From: Tremella fuciformis | Lineage: Eukaryota; Basidiomycota; Tremellomycetes; Tremellales; Tremellaceae | Assembly (NCBI GenBank): GCA_032768795.1 | Contig: CP136496.1 | Span: forward strand, 1,860,001 to 1,924,000 | Length of the DNA stretch: 64,000 nucleotides | Direction: 5' to 3' | In this document: piece by piece, positions 1 through 11,508 of the stretch | Layout: the number at the start of each line of letters is the position of its first letter | How positions within the stretch are numbered: position 1 is the stretch's first letter | Notes under the pieces: model-generated | Seen by the model: only the letters and a program-made list of their open reading frames with translations | What the model was told of the DNA's origin: nothing | The model's database searches: none | Program-made: the position numbers and the translations under genes

Positions 1-1143
1 CTAGCACGCTGACGACCACGTCGATGAACAGCGGGTGGAATGGCTTGGCCTGTCATGAGCAATGGCGCTACGCTTGTCGAAAGGGTTGGACGAGCCATCA
101 TGGTCCACTGGGTGAATTGGTATGATCTCGCACAGTCGGGCGGATCGTAAGCGTACCATTGGTCCAACTCGCCCCGCAGCTTGGCGTCGTATTCGCCGCC
201 AATGACCAGAGATACCTCTGGATCGACTATACTGTCTCCACGGAGCAGCTCCGCGCCTTCCTCGCCATCTTCCTCGAGGTATTCCGTCAGAGATTGCGGG
301 AGTCGGTCGATTGCGCCCCTTCCCCAATGATATGGGTGCGCACGGGGCTGTTTGATCAGCTGATCCATCGCTATCTTGTCCTGTTAAGGACAACTGACAG
401 CCGTATCGCTGTCGGTGTACAAGCCCCCTTGCTGTAGCATGACCAGATACCTCCGTCTCAGCAGGTTTGACCAGACCGATGTCGAAGACTCACCGCAGAA
501 AGTCACTCTTGAGCACCTGCCTGGGCAGGCTATCCCAGATCCCTCGCATCCGCCTCGTCCCCTCCCCTTCGCCCGCTGTCAACTTCATGAACAGCGCCTC
601 CATCCCCTCGTCGTCCGCGACATACATGTCCCACGGGACCTGTTGCCATCGCCGAAACTCAGGCAGCCCCCCGTACTCCCCGCCACGATCCGTACTGATG
701 ATCTTCTCCCGCATCTTCTCTTCCGGACCCAACGGTGCCTGATGCTGCCGCACCCGGTTGAGCGACTCGAGCATGCGTTCTTTGCCTGGCACGCCATCGA
801 ACCATTTGTCCACAAGCACTTCGAGGCGCCCCACGTACTCTTCCACAGATGTAGTGAGCGTGTCGGCCGCATCGCCATACCCCAGTCGTTTCATGTACCA
901 TTCGGCATCGAACTTGCCTTTGAGATGCGCGAGCTTGATCTCTTCAAACCGCCGCGCATAGCTGTTCCCAATATGCCATGAGTAGAGTTGAGAAGGGAGG
1001 GGTAGACTCGCCAGGAGGGTATCGGGACGGTCGATCCAGCAGAGGTAGGTCCATAAAGCTGCGATAGGTATAGACAGCGCCAGGGCGGCGATCAGGGTCC
1101 GTCGGCGCCTGCTCGGGTGATGCTGGTGGATCTTCATCTTCAT
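1..1143 (-). CDS. OCH1-like (GT32-type) glycosyltransferase, 3' end cut by window edge
   Basis: Type II membrane protein: after a basic N-terminus (HPSRRRR) there is one hydrophobic segment at about residues 15-35, as in Golgi mannosyltransferases. The core reads KSDFLRYLVMLQQGGLYTDSDT, split here into KSDFLRYLVML and QQGGLYTDSDT; it carries the DxD metal/nucleotide-sugar motif of Och1-like glycosyltransferases (donor sugar inferred as GDP-mannose). Further on, YQFTQWTMMARP and HPLFID match the family's C-terminal part. Predicted introns are 451-493 and 348-398; the second contains the only in-frame stop. Start is the ATG at 1143. Near positions 38-60 the frame seems to shift before HPLFID, and no normal-sized intron explains it. 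This may be an edge artefact or a lesion. The family call is fairly sure; the exact linkage made is not. Confidence 0.7.
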
Positions 1144-1762
1144 AGTCGGATGTGCTTGTCATCCCTCCCAGACGTCCTGACCGTCTTATATGAGCTGCTC
1201 GAGGTGACAGTCGAGCACAAAGCATGGTCTCAACGCAAAGTCGCAGTTGGCGACGCCCAGTGTGGTGAAAGGAAGGAAGCTGTTTAGTAGATCAATAGAT
1301 CGACGGCCGAGCCGAACAATGGACGCCCGGCAGGCTCTTTAGTTGGTTTGGCGATCAAATGGGGTGAAGCGATAGCGTTTGATCAGCAGTAAGTGTAAGG
1401 ATGCAAGCTATACCAAGCTAGCAGTCTCGTCGTCGTCCGCTTAGATCCGACTTGATTGTTGAAAAGGAAAGCAAGATGCACCCTCGAAGGTGACTTAATG
1501 CGCTGAGTAGGCGTGCGCGTTCCAGACCAAAGGAGGGTGAGAAGATAGGCATCTGTCAGGGTCCAGGCCTTCCCTAATCGCTGATTCGGTCTTTTCCGTG
1601 TCACCAGGCCCGCGATAATTAACCTCGACTCTCACCTTCATCACCACCACCACACTTCACTGAGGAAGCTGGCACAACAGCCGTAGCAGGAGCGACGAAA
1701 AGGTGGCACTCACTCGACGAGACCCCTCTCACCCACCTGCCGAAGCCCAAGACGCATTCGCC
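1144..1762. other. Intergenic, divergent promoter region
   Basis: Lies between the 5' ends of the glycosyltransferase (-) and the Zn2Cys6 factor (+), so it should hold both promoters. It has no convincing reading frame; the short ORFs have no protein-like composition. I could not pick out a named regulatory site. Confidence 0.5.
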
Positions 1763-4700
1763 ATGCAGTCAGCCGGGCCGGAGAGACACGGCGCCGACCA
1801 GCCATACGCAGCCTATCCCACGCTCGCCTCCGCCACCGACCACGCCTCGTCCTCGTCCTCGTCCAAGCCGCACAGCTTTGCCGAGCCCCGTCGACCCTCC
1901 CCGCCCCAGCGCAAGTCCTCGACCAAGCGACAGGCGGACTCGCCGCCTCCGGGCGCAGACGGCGGATCGTACAAGGTCGCGCGTGCCATCTCGTCTTGCG
2001 TGCGCTGTCGGACTCGCAAGCAGAAGTGCGATGGCAAGCTGCCGGCGTGTAGTGCGTGCGAGCGTGCAAAGGTCGAGTGTGTGGGATTCGACGCAATCTC
2101 CAAGCAGAATGTCTCGCGCAAGTGCGTCATCCGTTTCATTGTCCCCTGCACTTGCTCATACCACAGCTACCTCCACTCTCTGGAACAGGAAGTACAGCAG
2201 CTCCGGGCACAGGTCGCCTCCCTCACCTCGAGCAGCTCGGACACCGCCAGCGAAGCCAACAAGGTCATCGCCGCCAATGCGCACCATGCGATACACGGCT
2301 ACGGGATGGACGATGAGCCGTTGCGCTCCCCTTGGGATTCGCCCTCTTTCGCCAATTCCCTCCCGCCCATACAGCCTCATTCGCATTCCCACTCGCACTC
2401 CCACTCTCATTCGAAGACCAAGAACGAGTATCCGCTGCCGCAATCTCTCAGCGGAGACCCACCTCGGTCGCCTTACTCGCCCTATCACCACCCGACCGGG
2501 CAACCACAAGCGGTCCTGACCAACTCGCTGACCAAGATGGTCGCGGCTGCGGCGTCTCGGACCGGTCATGCCACTGCGCATCATAATGGCATGCACCCGT
2601 TCGAGTCGAGTAGCGTCTCCGGCAGCGATAAAGGCATGGACAGTCCCGCCACCGCTGGGCCGGGACTATCGCCCGAAGTCGTCCCTACACCCCCATCAGC
2701 AGGATCGAGAAAAGCACAAGGCGCAAGAACCCCTGTGTCTGTGTCAGATGCCAAAGAGGTCAAGCAGCTCTCGATACCCGTCTTGCCGCCTCAAGCAGCA
2801 GTGGAGAGGCTCGTTGCTGCATATGTGGACTTTGTCGGGGTTACTGCCCCGATGATACACATACCGACGCTCGGCAAGCAGATCAACAGGCTTAGAGAAG
2901 GCAAGGATGTGACTGAGACGGATATCTTCGTCGTAACCATGGTCTTGGGTAAGTGATCAGCGACCATCACATCTTGCGCTCTTTGCTTACTCACTCAGCA
3001 TTGAGCACGATGGCCTCTTCGAGATTTGTCGATCCACCCGACGAATTACGGAGGTGCTCCGAGCTTTTTCATACCGAGGCACTCAAGCATATCAATGCCG
3101 TGTTTGCGGAGTCGAGCTATGGTACGCCTTTTCGTTTTGCAGAGAATCAAGTGCTCATGATAAGCCGGCCTCCAAGCCATCCTTCTACTTGTTTGGTACT
3201 CCCTGTTGAACCCGGACAAGGGATCTCTGTGGTTCCTGGTCGGCTTGGCAACGCGAACATGCGTCGATCTTGGCTTTCACAATGAGCACAACGTCGATGT
3301 AGACTCGTTAGATGCCTTGGAGCTGGACATGCGTCGACGGCTCTTCTGGGTCACCTACAAGATGGACCGCTTGTTGTCGTTTGCCCTCGGCCGTCCACCA
3401 GCCATCCCGGACGGCTTCATCAATGTACCGGTGAGCCATATACCTGTCAACACTCATCCGGCTTCAATCTAACGCACAGCTCTCGTCCTCTTTGCATGAC
3501 ATTGATATCCACCCGGGTCATTATGGTCCACTGCAAGGCGAAGACTGCTCGTATAAATTGGTCTTCCTCCATACGACTCGCCTACGGCAGCTTCAATCGG
3601 AGATCATCACGAAAACCTATGGTGTGCATGGCACAGGAGCCGAACCGCCTTCGTCGGAATGGTATGACAACTGCTTCGAGCGCCTCAAGAACTGGCTCGC
3701 AACGACTCCAGAACCAAGAGGGACAGTCTCATCAGAAGGCTACGCCATCTCGTTTCACAGTAAGCGATGACTACTGCTTTTGGTCTCTTGCTCATTTCAG
3801 ATTCTACATTGCTGCTCTTCCGGCCTTCGCCAGGCTGTCCTCGCCCGGGAGTGCGAGCTCTTACTACCGTCTTGGCCAGCTCGAGCTATATAATCCGGAT
3901 ATATCGTCGGATGCAGCTGAACAACCGTATCAGCTGGCTATGGCTGACAGTGAGCTATCTACGACTTGGCAAGCATGACATCGCTGACATTCGCAGAGCC
4001 ATTTCTCATTCATGGCCGGTCTGTCATACCTTTACGCATACTTCAACCTGTACAGTGTCGGCGGATCCAATTGTCCTTCCATGGATGACGCCTTGGTCGA
4101 TATCGAAGCCTGTCTTGGTGTCCTCGAGTTTCTGTCTCGTGAGTCGACCTCCTTCGACGACGAATAGCGCCAGTACTGATCTCAGCTCGTGTCCCCTCTG
4201 CCTCTGCTTGCCACGAAACAATGACGAAAGTGTCCGAAGCGATCTTCTCGCAGCTGTCCAAGCTTGATCCGCCTACAGCGCCTCCAGCTTCGCCTGGCCG
4301 AATGATCCGCGGCGCACCCATCTCGTCTTCACGAGATGACCCTCTGCCCAATGAAGCCTTCCCTGCTCCACTTCCTCCTGTCACCCTGCCTTACGAACTG
4401 TCTCTTCTCGATAATCTCTTCTTGAACCCTATGGCGGCACATCCCAAAGCATCGACATATACCGACAGCAAAAATCGTCCTGGCTTCCGACTCGGCCCCA
4501 GCGATCTGGGCGGGACGGTCTCCGGCGCTGCCGCATCATTCGGCGTCAATGGCCATTCAATGGGCCTGAATAAAAACGGCCATACCAATTCTGGCTTGGG
4601 GGCTTACGGTATGGCCGCCCAAGTCGATCACAACATTGGCTCCTCGCTAGGCTCTCAAATTCCCCATCTGGGTGGAAGCGCGAACATGCTCACCGGCGGA

Positions 4701-4898
4701 AGTCAAAATATCTACGATCCTCAGCTCGCCCATCTCGGCACAGGCAACATGACGGGCGGCACTGTGCCTACTACTGAATCTACGGATCTTGGCATGGCCG
4801 GAGATCTGTTCAGCTTTTTGATGGACGAGGATGGCGGGTTTGGGTCGTCAAACTGGGACAGCCTGGAGATCCCTGCCGACTTTTCTACCATCAGCTAG
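1763..4898 (+). CDS. Zn2Cys6 fungal transcription factor with Fungal_trans domain
   Basis: Spliced length 937 aa with introns 2122-2166, 2949-2998, 3122-3164, 3431-3479, 3760-3800, 3950-3996 and 4139-4185. A low-complexity Ser/Pro N-terminus precedes a binuclear zinc cluster (about residues 77-105, CVRCRTRKQKCDGKLPAC followed by SACERAKVEC; spacing C-x2-C-x6-C-x6-C-x2-C-x6-C). A linker and coiled-coil (YLHSLEQEVQQLRAQ) follow. The middle homology region includes LLVWYSLLNPDKGSLWFLVG, RLFWVTYKMDR and WLTSHFSFMAGLSYLYAYFN, typical of Fungal_trans. The C-terminus is Gly/Asn-rich with an acidic DLFSFLMDEDG tail, a plausible activation domain. Start is the first ATG in frame; the upstream GTG is not a eukaryotic start. 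A nuclear DNA-binding regulator is clear; the target pathway cannot be told from sequence. Confidence 0.9.
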
Positions 4899-5315
4899 AA
4901 TGTTCTCGAATAGGACCCGTCAAAGACATAGACTATTTTGGGATGACTTGAGAGATGCCCGACGTCGCGACCCCGTGCGATGTCAATGTACGACGTCTTC
5001 CTCGCGGTATGTGGTGCTCGTCCGACCGTGGGTCGTCACAGGCTGGTTGTACAGTACGCACAGCGGTCATTGACTGGGCAGCTATGGGCATGCATGTATG
5101 TGTTGCTCTGGCGGCTGTAAATATAACCATGAGCCATGTGACGCGGGAAGGGGGTAGACCGATGGATAATTTGTATCAACTGTGAGACTTCCGCCACCTG
5201 AAAGAGGAGATACGGTCTGAGGTAGACGGGGAGGGAACGAAATGTAGCAATATTCAATACAGTGATCACATGCGGGGGCACACGAGTATGACTCGCCTTG
5301 TAGTTGTCCTATATC
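4899..5315. other. Intergenic between convergent genes
   Basis: 3' flanks of the Zn2Cys6 gene (+) and family member P1 (-). No gene, repeat or RNA structure seen. Confidence 0.5.
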
Positions 5316-6155
5316 TCAGGACATCAAGCTGTAAGGCGTGGTATCGGCAGACTCGGGTCGAAACGAGCTAGGCCACTCAGATTTAGTGAATGTCTTGGGT
5401 AGAAGAATGTTGCCAAGATTCGCAAAGTCAAGAGCGAGCTCGACAGCGACCGTTGCGCGGTCTTGCCACATGTCAGCCTTGACGCCTGGCCCTGCGTTCT
5501 TGAATCTCTCTGACCACTTGTAGTGATCATCGGGGTGGGCGTTATCGACGCTGCACAAAGTCCGTGCGGTGGCCAACAGCTCCTTGGCTGTCTTCGTTGT
5601 CCCGTCCGGAGTAAGGAATGCCGGCCTGTTCTTCTTGTGTCTCGGGTCGTTCTTGTGTTTCGGGTGGAGATACATGGCGGGAGCATCCCAATCTCCAATG
5701 AGCACCGAGAGCGATTTCAGTCCGCTCTCTTCTTTGCTGGGCCGAGAAATATGCGCCAAGTCCTTCACCGCTTGTTCCGGTGAGAAGGTGACCTTGATGC
5801 GTCCAGAATGGCCCTTCGGGTAGAGGCGTCGAAGTCCAAGGCTCTTCCTGGCCTCCCTGCAGCTGTATTGCCACAAGTCGCGGTCTCCGGTCAGGGTGTG
5901 CTTGTAGGAGATTGCGCTGTCGCAGAAGGAACGATACACTTTGCACGTGTACGAGTATAGGAGCTGTTCCTCAGCCTCGGAGATGTCCGCATCGGTATGC
6001 CAGTCGATCGCAACCCCTGGGATGGGCAGGCGGGTGCTGAGGGCGGGCTCCATCCATGTCGGTGTAAGTGTTATGGTAGCCTGAGCCCTTTCCTCGATGG
6101 CCTTGGCTTTGCCCTTCCCTTTGGTGGTTTGCCTGGTGGGGACTAGCTCTGTCAT
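5316..6155 (-). CDS. Orphan family member P1 (279 aa, unknown function)
   Basis: Uninterrupted 279-aa frame from an ATG. I do not recognise a domain. It shares features with four other minus-strand frames in this window: an N-terminal T-x-T-W element (TLTPTW), a central hydrophobic strand ending in DWDAPAMYLHP (about residues 155-165), then LCSVDNAHP, and a C-terminal helix (ATVAVELALDFANLG). P2 has the same order: DWSNPGIYLHP, LCSTDEAEP, ATRVALDYYEL. No signal peptide or membrane segment is seen; the N-terminus has a Lys-rich stretch (TTKGKGKAKA). The upstream AG-rich tract near 6260-6280 may be promoter-related. Soluble location is an inference. Confidence 0.7.
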   Translation of the reverse strand: MTELVPTRQTTKGKGKAKAIEERAQATITLTPTWMEPALSTRLPIPGVAIDWHTDADISEAEEQLLYSYTCKVYRSFCDSAISYKHTLTGDRDLWQYSCREARKSLGLRRLYPKGHSGRIKVTFSPEQAVKDLAHISRPSKEESGLKSLSVLIGDWDAPAMYLHPKHKNDPRHKKNRPAFLTPDGTTKTAKELLATARTLCSVDNAHPDDHYKWSERFKNAGPGVKADMWQDRATVAVELALDFANLGNILLPKTFTKSEWPSSFRPESADTTPYSLMS

Positions 6156-7385
6156 GCTGTTGGCGATGACAGGACAGAACTGTTCTGTTGAGAATTGCTC
6201 AGAGTAGAGGAGTTTCCGGTCTGAACTCGGTGGCGAGTAGTCAGTCGTCGAGGAATTAAGAGAGAGAGAGCGCAGTACTTATATTCGAGACTCGCTCGCG
6301 AGATAGCGGATCGGTTGCCTGCTCGCTACAAGGTTCGGTGGAATCGTGCACGGACCACATTGGAGCTTATCCATGCATGATCTCGCATGACTCAGAGGTT
6401 GGGCCTAGACTCGATGATGAGCGTCATGATCGCCTTCATCATTTGATCATGGCGTCGGCCTGGAATAGCATGAAATGGAAGGGCCTGGACCCCAGGTATG
6501 TCACGCCGCGGTGATGCCCATCCTATGGCTCGGTTCTGCAAAGATACGAGAAAGAGGCAATGACGTTTGTGTAGGTGGTGGCTCCGTTCTCCGCCGCAGA
6601 AAGGATGCGGTGAGTGTGCGGAGCAGCGTACAGGCGCCTTATCAGCCCAGCAGAGAGCGACTGGGGCATGTCGTGTCTAAGTCGAGCTTCAAGCAGACCG
6701 CTTGACCTACTGTAGTTGAAGCGCCTTCCTCACGCTCATGCTCCTTGGACTCCCCAAGGGGTGCCCATGGCCAACACCGCAGGTGTCTTGGAAGGGGTGG
6801 TCTTACGAGGAGACCTGATGACGATGAGATACCCAGTCGATCTTGGATGACTTACGATACATTGTGTGGAACTCTCAACAAGCGCTCTCATTCGGATGCG
6901 AAGGATGCGCCCCGGAAGCAAGCGGTTGAAGACGCTTGGCGCACGGAGTAATGCATGCGGCTCAGGCTTGATCACGCATTACATATCAGCGTTGGGCGAG
7001 GGTATCGAGTCTTCCTCCCGAGAGTGGGACACCTGGTCCTGTTCTGTGTCACACTGCGCGGACACTTTTAGTGGACATTCCGGGCCAGCAGATTTGCCGC
7101 ACGGTCTATCTTCGCATGCTTCATCCCATCGAACAGAACAAACAATCGGTTTTTTGAGGACGGGAACAGGTCTAGAGCGCCCTGACACTCGTTCGAACAT
7201 CCGCTGGAAGCTTCAGGGACAAGCAAGAGATCATGAATATACATGAAGAAGGTTCGCTCAGGGTTGTGTCGAGCGCAAATACAATGTACAAATGAGGTTC
7301 AGAAAATCATAGACATATGCCGTCTGCTGGGCCGTGCAGACAGTTGGACGTTCCGCGAGGGATTATTACACCCTCCCCCCAGCTC
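6156..7385. other. Intergenic between P1 and P2
   Basis: About 1.2 kb with only short unconvincing ORFs on both strands. It must contain the P1 promoter. It could hold a decayed family copy, but I could not find the DxxPxxYLxP signature in any frame listed. Confidence 0.4.
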
Positions 7386-8210
7386 TTACGGTTCGGGAAA
7401 ATCGTAGAGAGTCTCATCACGAGGCGACATGGTTGGATACAGCGTCGAATCCTTCGCGGGCACAAGGGTGACACTAGGGCCATAAACTTCGCGAAGCTCA
7501 TAGTAGTCCAAGGCCACTCTCGTCGCAGTGCGTACCAATTCTTGCCACTTTGTGTCGTTCTCCTTTTCGCTGAGGAGAGGATGTTGATAGCGCTCATTGT
7601 ACGAATAGGGCCTCCCGCTAGGGGACTTTTCCCTTCTGACGTCGAATCGTTTACCCCCAGGAAGCCGGCAAAGTTCTGCCACCTGCGGCTCGGCTTCATC
7701 AGTGCTGCAGAGCTGGCGGACCTTCTGCACCACTTCCGACGCTTTGACCGTGCTTCCTTCCTTGGTTTGGATCTCACTCGCCTGGTCCGGGTGAAGGTAG
7801 ATACCGGGGTTTGACCAGTCACTGACAAGGAGAGCGAAAGCGCTCGGATCCAATGGTCCGGTCGGGGAGATGTACGACAACGCCTCGGTGTGAATTCTGT
7901 TGAAGCCGCGCCTGGGCCTTACCATGTAACAGGCGTGGATCGCCATAGCAAAGCTGCCCTCCCACGTTTGGGGATTACCAAGCAAAGTCTTGTAAAACCC
8001 CAGAGCTCGGGCAAAAAGCTCTTGACGAATACCGGGCTCCTGTTCAGTGAGACTAGCGTTGCCCTCCCATGCTATATCATCGGGCTTGATGACTACCTTG
8101 ATACTCGGGGTGCCTAGCGTATCGCTGCCTGTGGGAGCCGTCCAAATCCCCGTCACCTCCATTTTTGCATCTGGACCGTAGTTGAAGCTCCAAGTACTTT
8201 GCACTGACAT
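7386..8210 (-). CDS. Orphan family member P2 (274 aa, unknown function)
   Basis: Single-exon 274-aa frame from an ATG. Closest in layout to P1: N-terminal GIWTAPTG element, a predicted alpha-rich middle, then FALLVSDWSNPGIYLHP (about residues 125-141), KVRQLCSTDEAEP, SYNERYQHP (compare KWSERFKN in P1) and a helical LVRTATRVALDYYELREVYG. The shared LCSxDxAxP and DWxxPxxYLHP strings are the best evidence of common descent with P1. No recognised catalytic motif, signal peptide or membrane span. Upstream lies a four-copy 16-nt tandem repeat. Function unknown. Confidence 0.7.
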   Translation of the reverse strand: MSVQSTWSFNYGPDAKMEVTGIWTAPTGSDTLGTPSIKVVIKPDDIAWEGNASLTEQEPGIRQELFARALGFYKTLLGNPQTWEGSFAMAIHACYMVRPRRGFNRIHTEALSYISPTGPLDPSAFALLVSDWSNPGIYLHPDQASEIQTKEGSTVKASEVVQKVRQLCSTDEAEPQVAELCRLPGGKRFDVRREKSPSGRPYSYNERYQHPLLSEKENDTKWQELVRTATRVALDYYELREVYGPSVTLVPAKDSTLYPTMSPRDETLYDFPEP

Positions 8211-9007
8211 GTCTGACTAACTTACTGCCGGTCCGACTGTTTATGTACTCTGAGAAATATGAAGCGGGTGAGCTGTAACGAAGAACGAGGGGTTGCTTGA
8301 TGGTGAATTTGGGTATGCTTTCGAAGGGGACCGGGGGGTTGGGGGGCTTTATATATTCAGACGCAGCTTTTCCTTGCCAGGCTTTTGCAACACGCGGTTG
8401 AAAGGAGCGATATACTGTATATGTAAAGCGGCTGATATGCAAAGCAGCTTATGTGCAAAGCGGCTTATATGCAAAGCGGCTTTTGAACGTCGATTTCGAA
8501 TCTCAGGTTGTCCTCCAGTGTCCTGAATTCCAATTGAAGCATGTCTGTCGAACACATAGGGTCTACCCCGCATGATTCTCATTCGGGCTCGCTCGCATCA
8601 CAAGATTGCCCTTGAAATCTCGCTGTAGACATGTGCATCATGAAGCAGAGTTGTTGCACGGCTCACAAGGCAACCGCAGCAGGAAGCAGCGCCAATCGAC
8701 TGAAGCGAGATTCGTGCTGATGAGCATGCCGGAATAGGAGAAAGCTGGGCAAGGGGGAACGAGTTGATGCATGCACAATATGTATGGGCAGGGGCAGTGG
8801 GGCATATCAACCGGACGGTGATGTCAATGATATATGACGCTCAGAATTGAGACTAGCGACGAGCGTAATGTTGTAGGAAGAGATCTCTGGAAGAGCGAGG
8901 AGCAGGATTGCCGCGCACATTGGCGCTCTCCGCTTGTTCAGACTTTTGATCGGTTGACTCGAATACCGACGTCCGAGTGTGAGGACCGTCGTGGAAATAT
9001 CCTCAGT
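8211..9007. other. Intergenic between P2 and P3
   Basis: Contains the P2 promoter and the 16-nt tandem repeat at 8422-8485. Nothing else recognised. Confidence 0.4.
8422..8485. repeat. 16-nt tandem repeat, four copies
   Basis: Four imperfect 16-nt units of the form TGCAAAGCGGCTTATA follow one another directly. They lie about 210-275 bp upstream of the P2 start. A promoter role is possible but not shown. Confidence 0.75.
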
Positions 9008-9805
9008 CTAGGCAGTAGGCAAGCGGCCGCCAGCTCGTTTGAACTCTGCGGGCTTTACTGTGTGTACGAAAAACGTCTTCTCCAGCCCGTAGGGATGGAG
9101 CGCGGCTTGGGCGGCCGCGTCCACATGGTCGAGCATCCATAGCGTGCGGCGGTAGGAATAGCGGCCAGGTCTGCCATCACACCTGTCAAGCCCACTCCAT
9201 TGCTTTACAGTGGACTCATACTCTGATCGCACTTTCGGATCGACAGCTTCATACTGCGGACAAGGGCAGATGTAGAAGCCCAGTTTCCCGTCATCGCCAG
9301 CTGTGACAAGCAGTTCTGTTTTGGACTCTGTATTCAAAAGGTCTCGGTCCAAGCAGCGATGATTCAACCCCAGCCCTATTGAGATGTTTGGGTGTGATTG
9401 CTCCTCTGCTTCTGCTAGACTATAAAAAGCATCTTCCACCATTGAGTACCACTTCATCCCTGTCTCTGCCGTGTACGGCAGCTCTCCGCTATTCTTGTTG
9501 ACGGCTCGAAACCACAGCTCACGTTTGAACCTCTCCAATATCTCCTTCTCTGCGTCCGGAGTCCTTTCGTCGTATTCACATGAAAGCCCAAAAGTCACGG
9601 ATAAACCTTTCTCTGACCAGGTGGGAGTGAACTTGGCGATATAGCGTGGCGTCAGAGAAGGCACGAGAGTGGGAGGGTCATTCTCAGTCCCCTCTACATA
9701 AGGAATGGTGTCGTCCGTGCTGGCACTGTCCGATGGGTTCATTCTGGAACGAGGAGGTGCGCTGCAAAGTAGCGGGAAAAGGTGAAGAGAGGGGCAGTGG
9801 GTCAT
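9008..9805 (-). CDS. Orphan family member P3 (265 aa, unknown function)
   Basis: Single-exon 265-aa frame from an ATG; an internal ATG (MNPSDSAST) about 22 codons in is an alternative start. Family features: FTPTWSEKG near residue 60 (the T-x-T-W element), ELLVTAGDDGKLGFYICP (about residues 165-185, the place of DWxxPxxYLHP in P1/P2) and a C-terminal helix (VDAAAQAALHPYGLEKTFF). It is the most diverged of the full-length copies. The first 20 residues are hydrophobic/Cys-rich and could be a weak signal peptide if the first ATG is used. Function unknown. Confidence 0.6.
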   Translation of the reverse strand: MTHCPSLHLFPLLCSAPPRSRMNPSDSASTDDTIPYVEGTENDPPTLVPSLTPRYIAKFTPTWSEKGLSVTFGLSCEYDERTPDAEKEILERFKRELWFRAVNKNSGELPYTAETGMKWYSMVEDAFYSLAEAEEQSHPNISIGLGLNHRCLDRDLLNTESKTELLVTAGDDGKLGFYICPCPQYEAVDPKVRSEYESTVKQWSGLDRCDGRPGRYSYRRTLWMLDHVDAAAQAALHPYGLEKTFFVHTVKPAEFKRAGGRLPTA

Positions 9806-10403
9806 CCATCTCCCAACGTAGGTTGTCTTTTAACATGTTTTTGGCATAGGGCGGTCGCCTTTGTAGACCAGCCTACGTCTCCTATGTCGATACAGATTGC
9901 CAATGACGTCCTTTTGAACGTGAAGCGTTCTTGTCTTTGAGCATGACTGAGCCTTTCAAAGAAGCCTTAGACTGTCTGACTCGCAAAGGAGAAGAAGGTC
10001 GCGTTATTTGCAAACAGGATTCACACTCACGGCGAAGTCTGCAAGACTGAAATACTGCTGTGGAGAAGAAGCAGAGAATCTTCAAGTCGCCATTGGCGAT
10101 AATCTGTCCTGACAGAATCTCACTTCACCACGAATGAAAACCGAATGGACCGTGCGCCGAAACATCTGCCGTTCAGTTCTGCTTAACTTGCAGTACAGCT
10201 CCCAGTTTGAATTACTTTCACCAATTTCGTTTCACAATACTGTACAAAAGACAAGTTTCGTTGTGCAGAGCCACGAAGAGGCGTGCACTTCGTCGTTGCT
10301 CCAGAGTATGCATTCCAATGTCACAGAATACGCCGTGCCTTTCGGCCAGTCTAGCGATAGATGCAGCCGGGAAGATGCCGGCTTCGTACATAACGGAAGA
10401 GAC
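9806..10403. other. Intergenic between P3 and P4
   Basis: AT-richer than its surroundings, with only short shadow ORFs. Presumed P3 promoter. Confidence 0.35.
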
Positions 10404-10889
10404 TCACGCCGACTCTGTTGGCGAAACAGTGTCCCCCGCCGGGACCGCCCACACTGGCGTTGGTGGGATTGCATAGTCCGTCGTGTCTGGAATTTTGTTG
10501 TCCCAGTCCAGGTCGGCGTCAGTGATGGTCATGACGAGTGGTCGGAATTGATGACCAAGTCGAAAAGCTGCAAAGGTCAAATCCGCAACGAGGGAAACGT
10601 GCTGTCTTGATTTCTTCTCGGCTGGCGATCGTGTTTGCCCACTCCCATCAACCTGTACGAGCTCAAAATGGGGAAGTCGACTCCACTTACGGATAGTGGC
10701 CAGAACGTCGGACAATACAACCACTTCTCCCGTAGTCAAAATGACTGATTCGGTCGCGTTTTGAGGTCTCAGATAGATGGCTGGATGATCCCCCGCGCAA
10801 GTTCCTATCTCTAGCGGTTGGCAGAGGGAGGCCAAGTCGCCGCTCAGCGCCTGCTTCAGGTAAGATCTGTGTTTTCGGTGCACTGTCAT
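10404..10889 (-). pseudogene. Orphan family member P4, 5'-truncated copy
   Basis: The open frame runs to about 10952 but begins with GTG just after an in-frame TAG; the first ATG is at 10889. It aligns to the C-terminal half of P5: LEIGTCAGDHPAIYLRP versus LHLGTCVRDRPGIYLERL, IRKWSRLPHFEL versus TRTYSRQPQFKI, VSLVADLTFAAFRL versus VSLVARFVLATKRL, and DWDNKIPDTTDYAIPP versus QWDTALPDPTTYTFPP. The N-terminal half (about 150 residues in P5) is missing. It is either a truncated relic or the last exon of a gene whose first exon I cannot see. The chromovirus cluster begins about 150 bp upstream. Confidence 0.55.
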
Positions 10890-11508
10890 CTTGGGAAAAG
10901 GTATACGGAGAAAATCTCGCTCAAAATAGTATCCGAAACGCTCGAAACTCACGCTACTGAATTAATTGATCGTCACATTGCGCCAAAATCGCAAAATGGA
11001 GCCGGGAAAGAAAGCCTATTCGTCTCTTCAATGTTTTGCTGACGCAAGGCCAGCGCGAGGGGTAGGCAAATGTCAAGGCTGGTCGACCTGTCTTGATCGT
11101 GACTTGATGTCACGATGCTGCGCTCTCCCGTTGGCAGAGGCCCTCTCGCACAATATCAGAGTCAAGAATAAAGGATAAAGGGGGTAGAAACGAGGATGTC
11201 GAGGTAGGATCCTCGTCGAGGTTGGATCCTCGTCGAGGTTACAAGGTCATCGAGGTAACAAGGTCGTCGAGGATACAGCGTGAGTGCGACTCAGCCACGC
11301 TGCGTGCCACGGAGAGAGTGAGATCGTCAATGGTGATCCATGAGACTCAATCAGAGAGTGCTGAAGAACTACGACGGGCGCCCGGGGCATCCTATATGAC
11401 TCTGCGCCTGCTTCCCGCCGTCGCGCGTTCATTCAACGTCTACTCCCTCGTCGAGGTTCTCCAGCCCGAGGTAGGTCACGTGTCGCTCACGTGAGAGGTG
11501 TTGGTCAC

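Noticed and set aside
381..398. An apparent 18-nt intron removing a stop in the OCH1-like gene
   Set aside because: Using the next acceptor (348) gives a normal 51-nt intron with the same frame and a branch-like GCTGAT.
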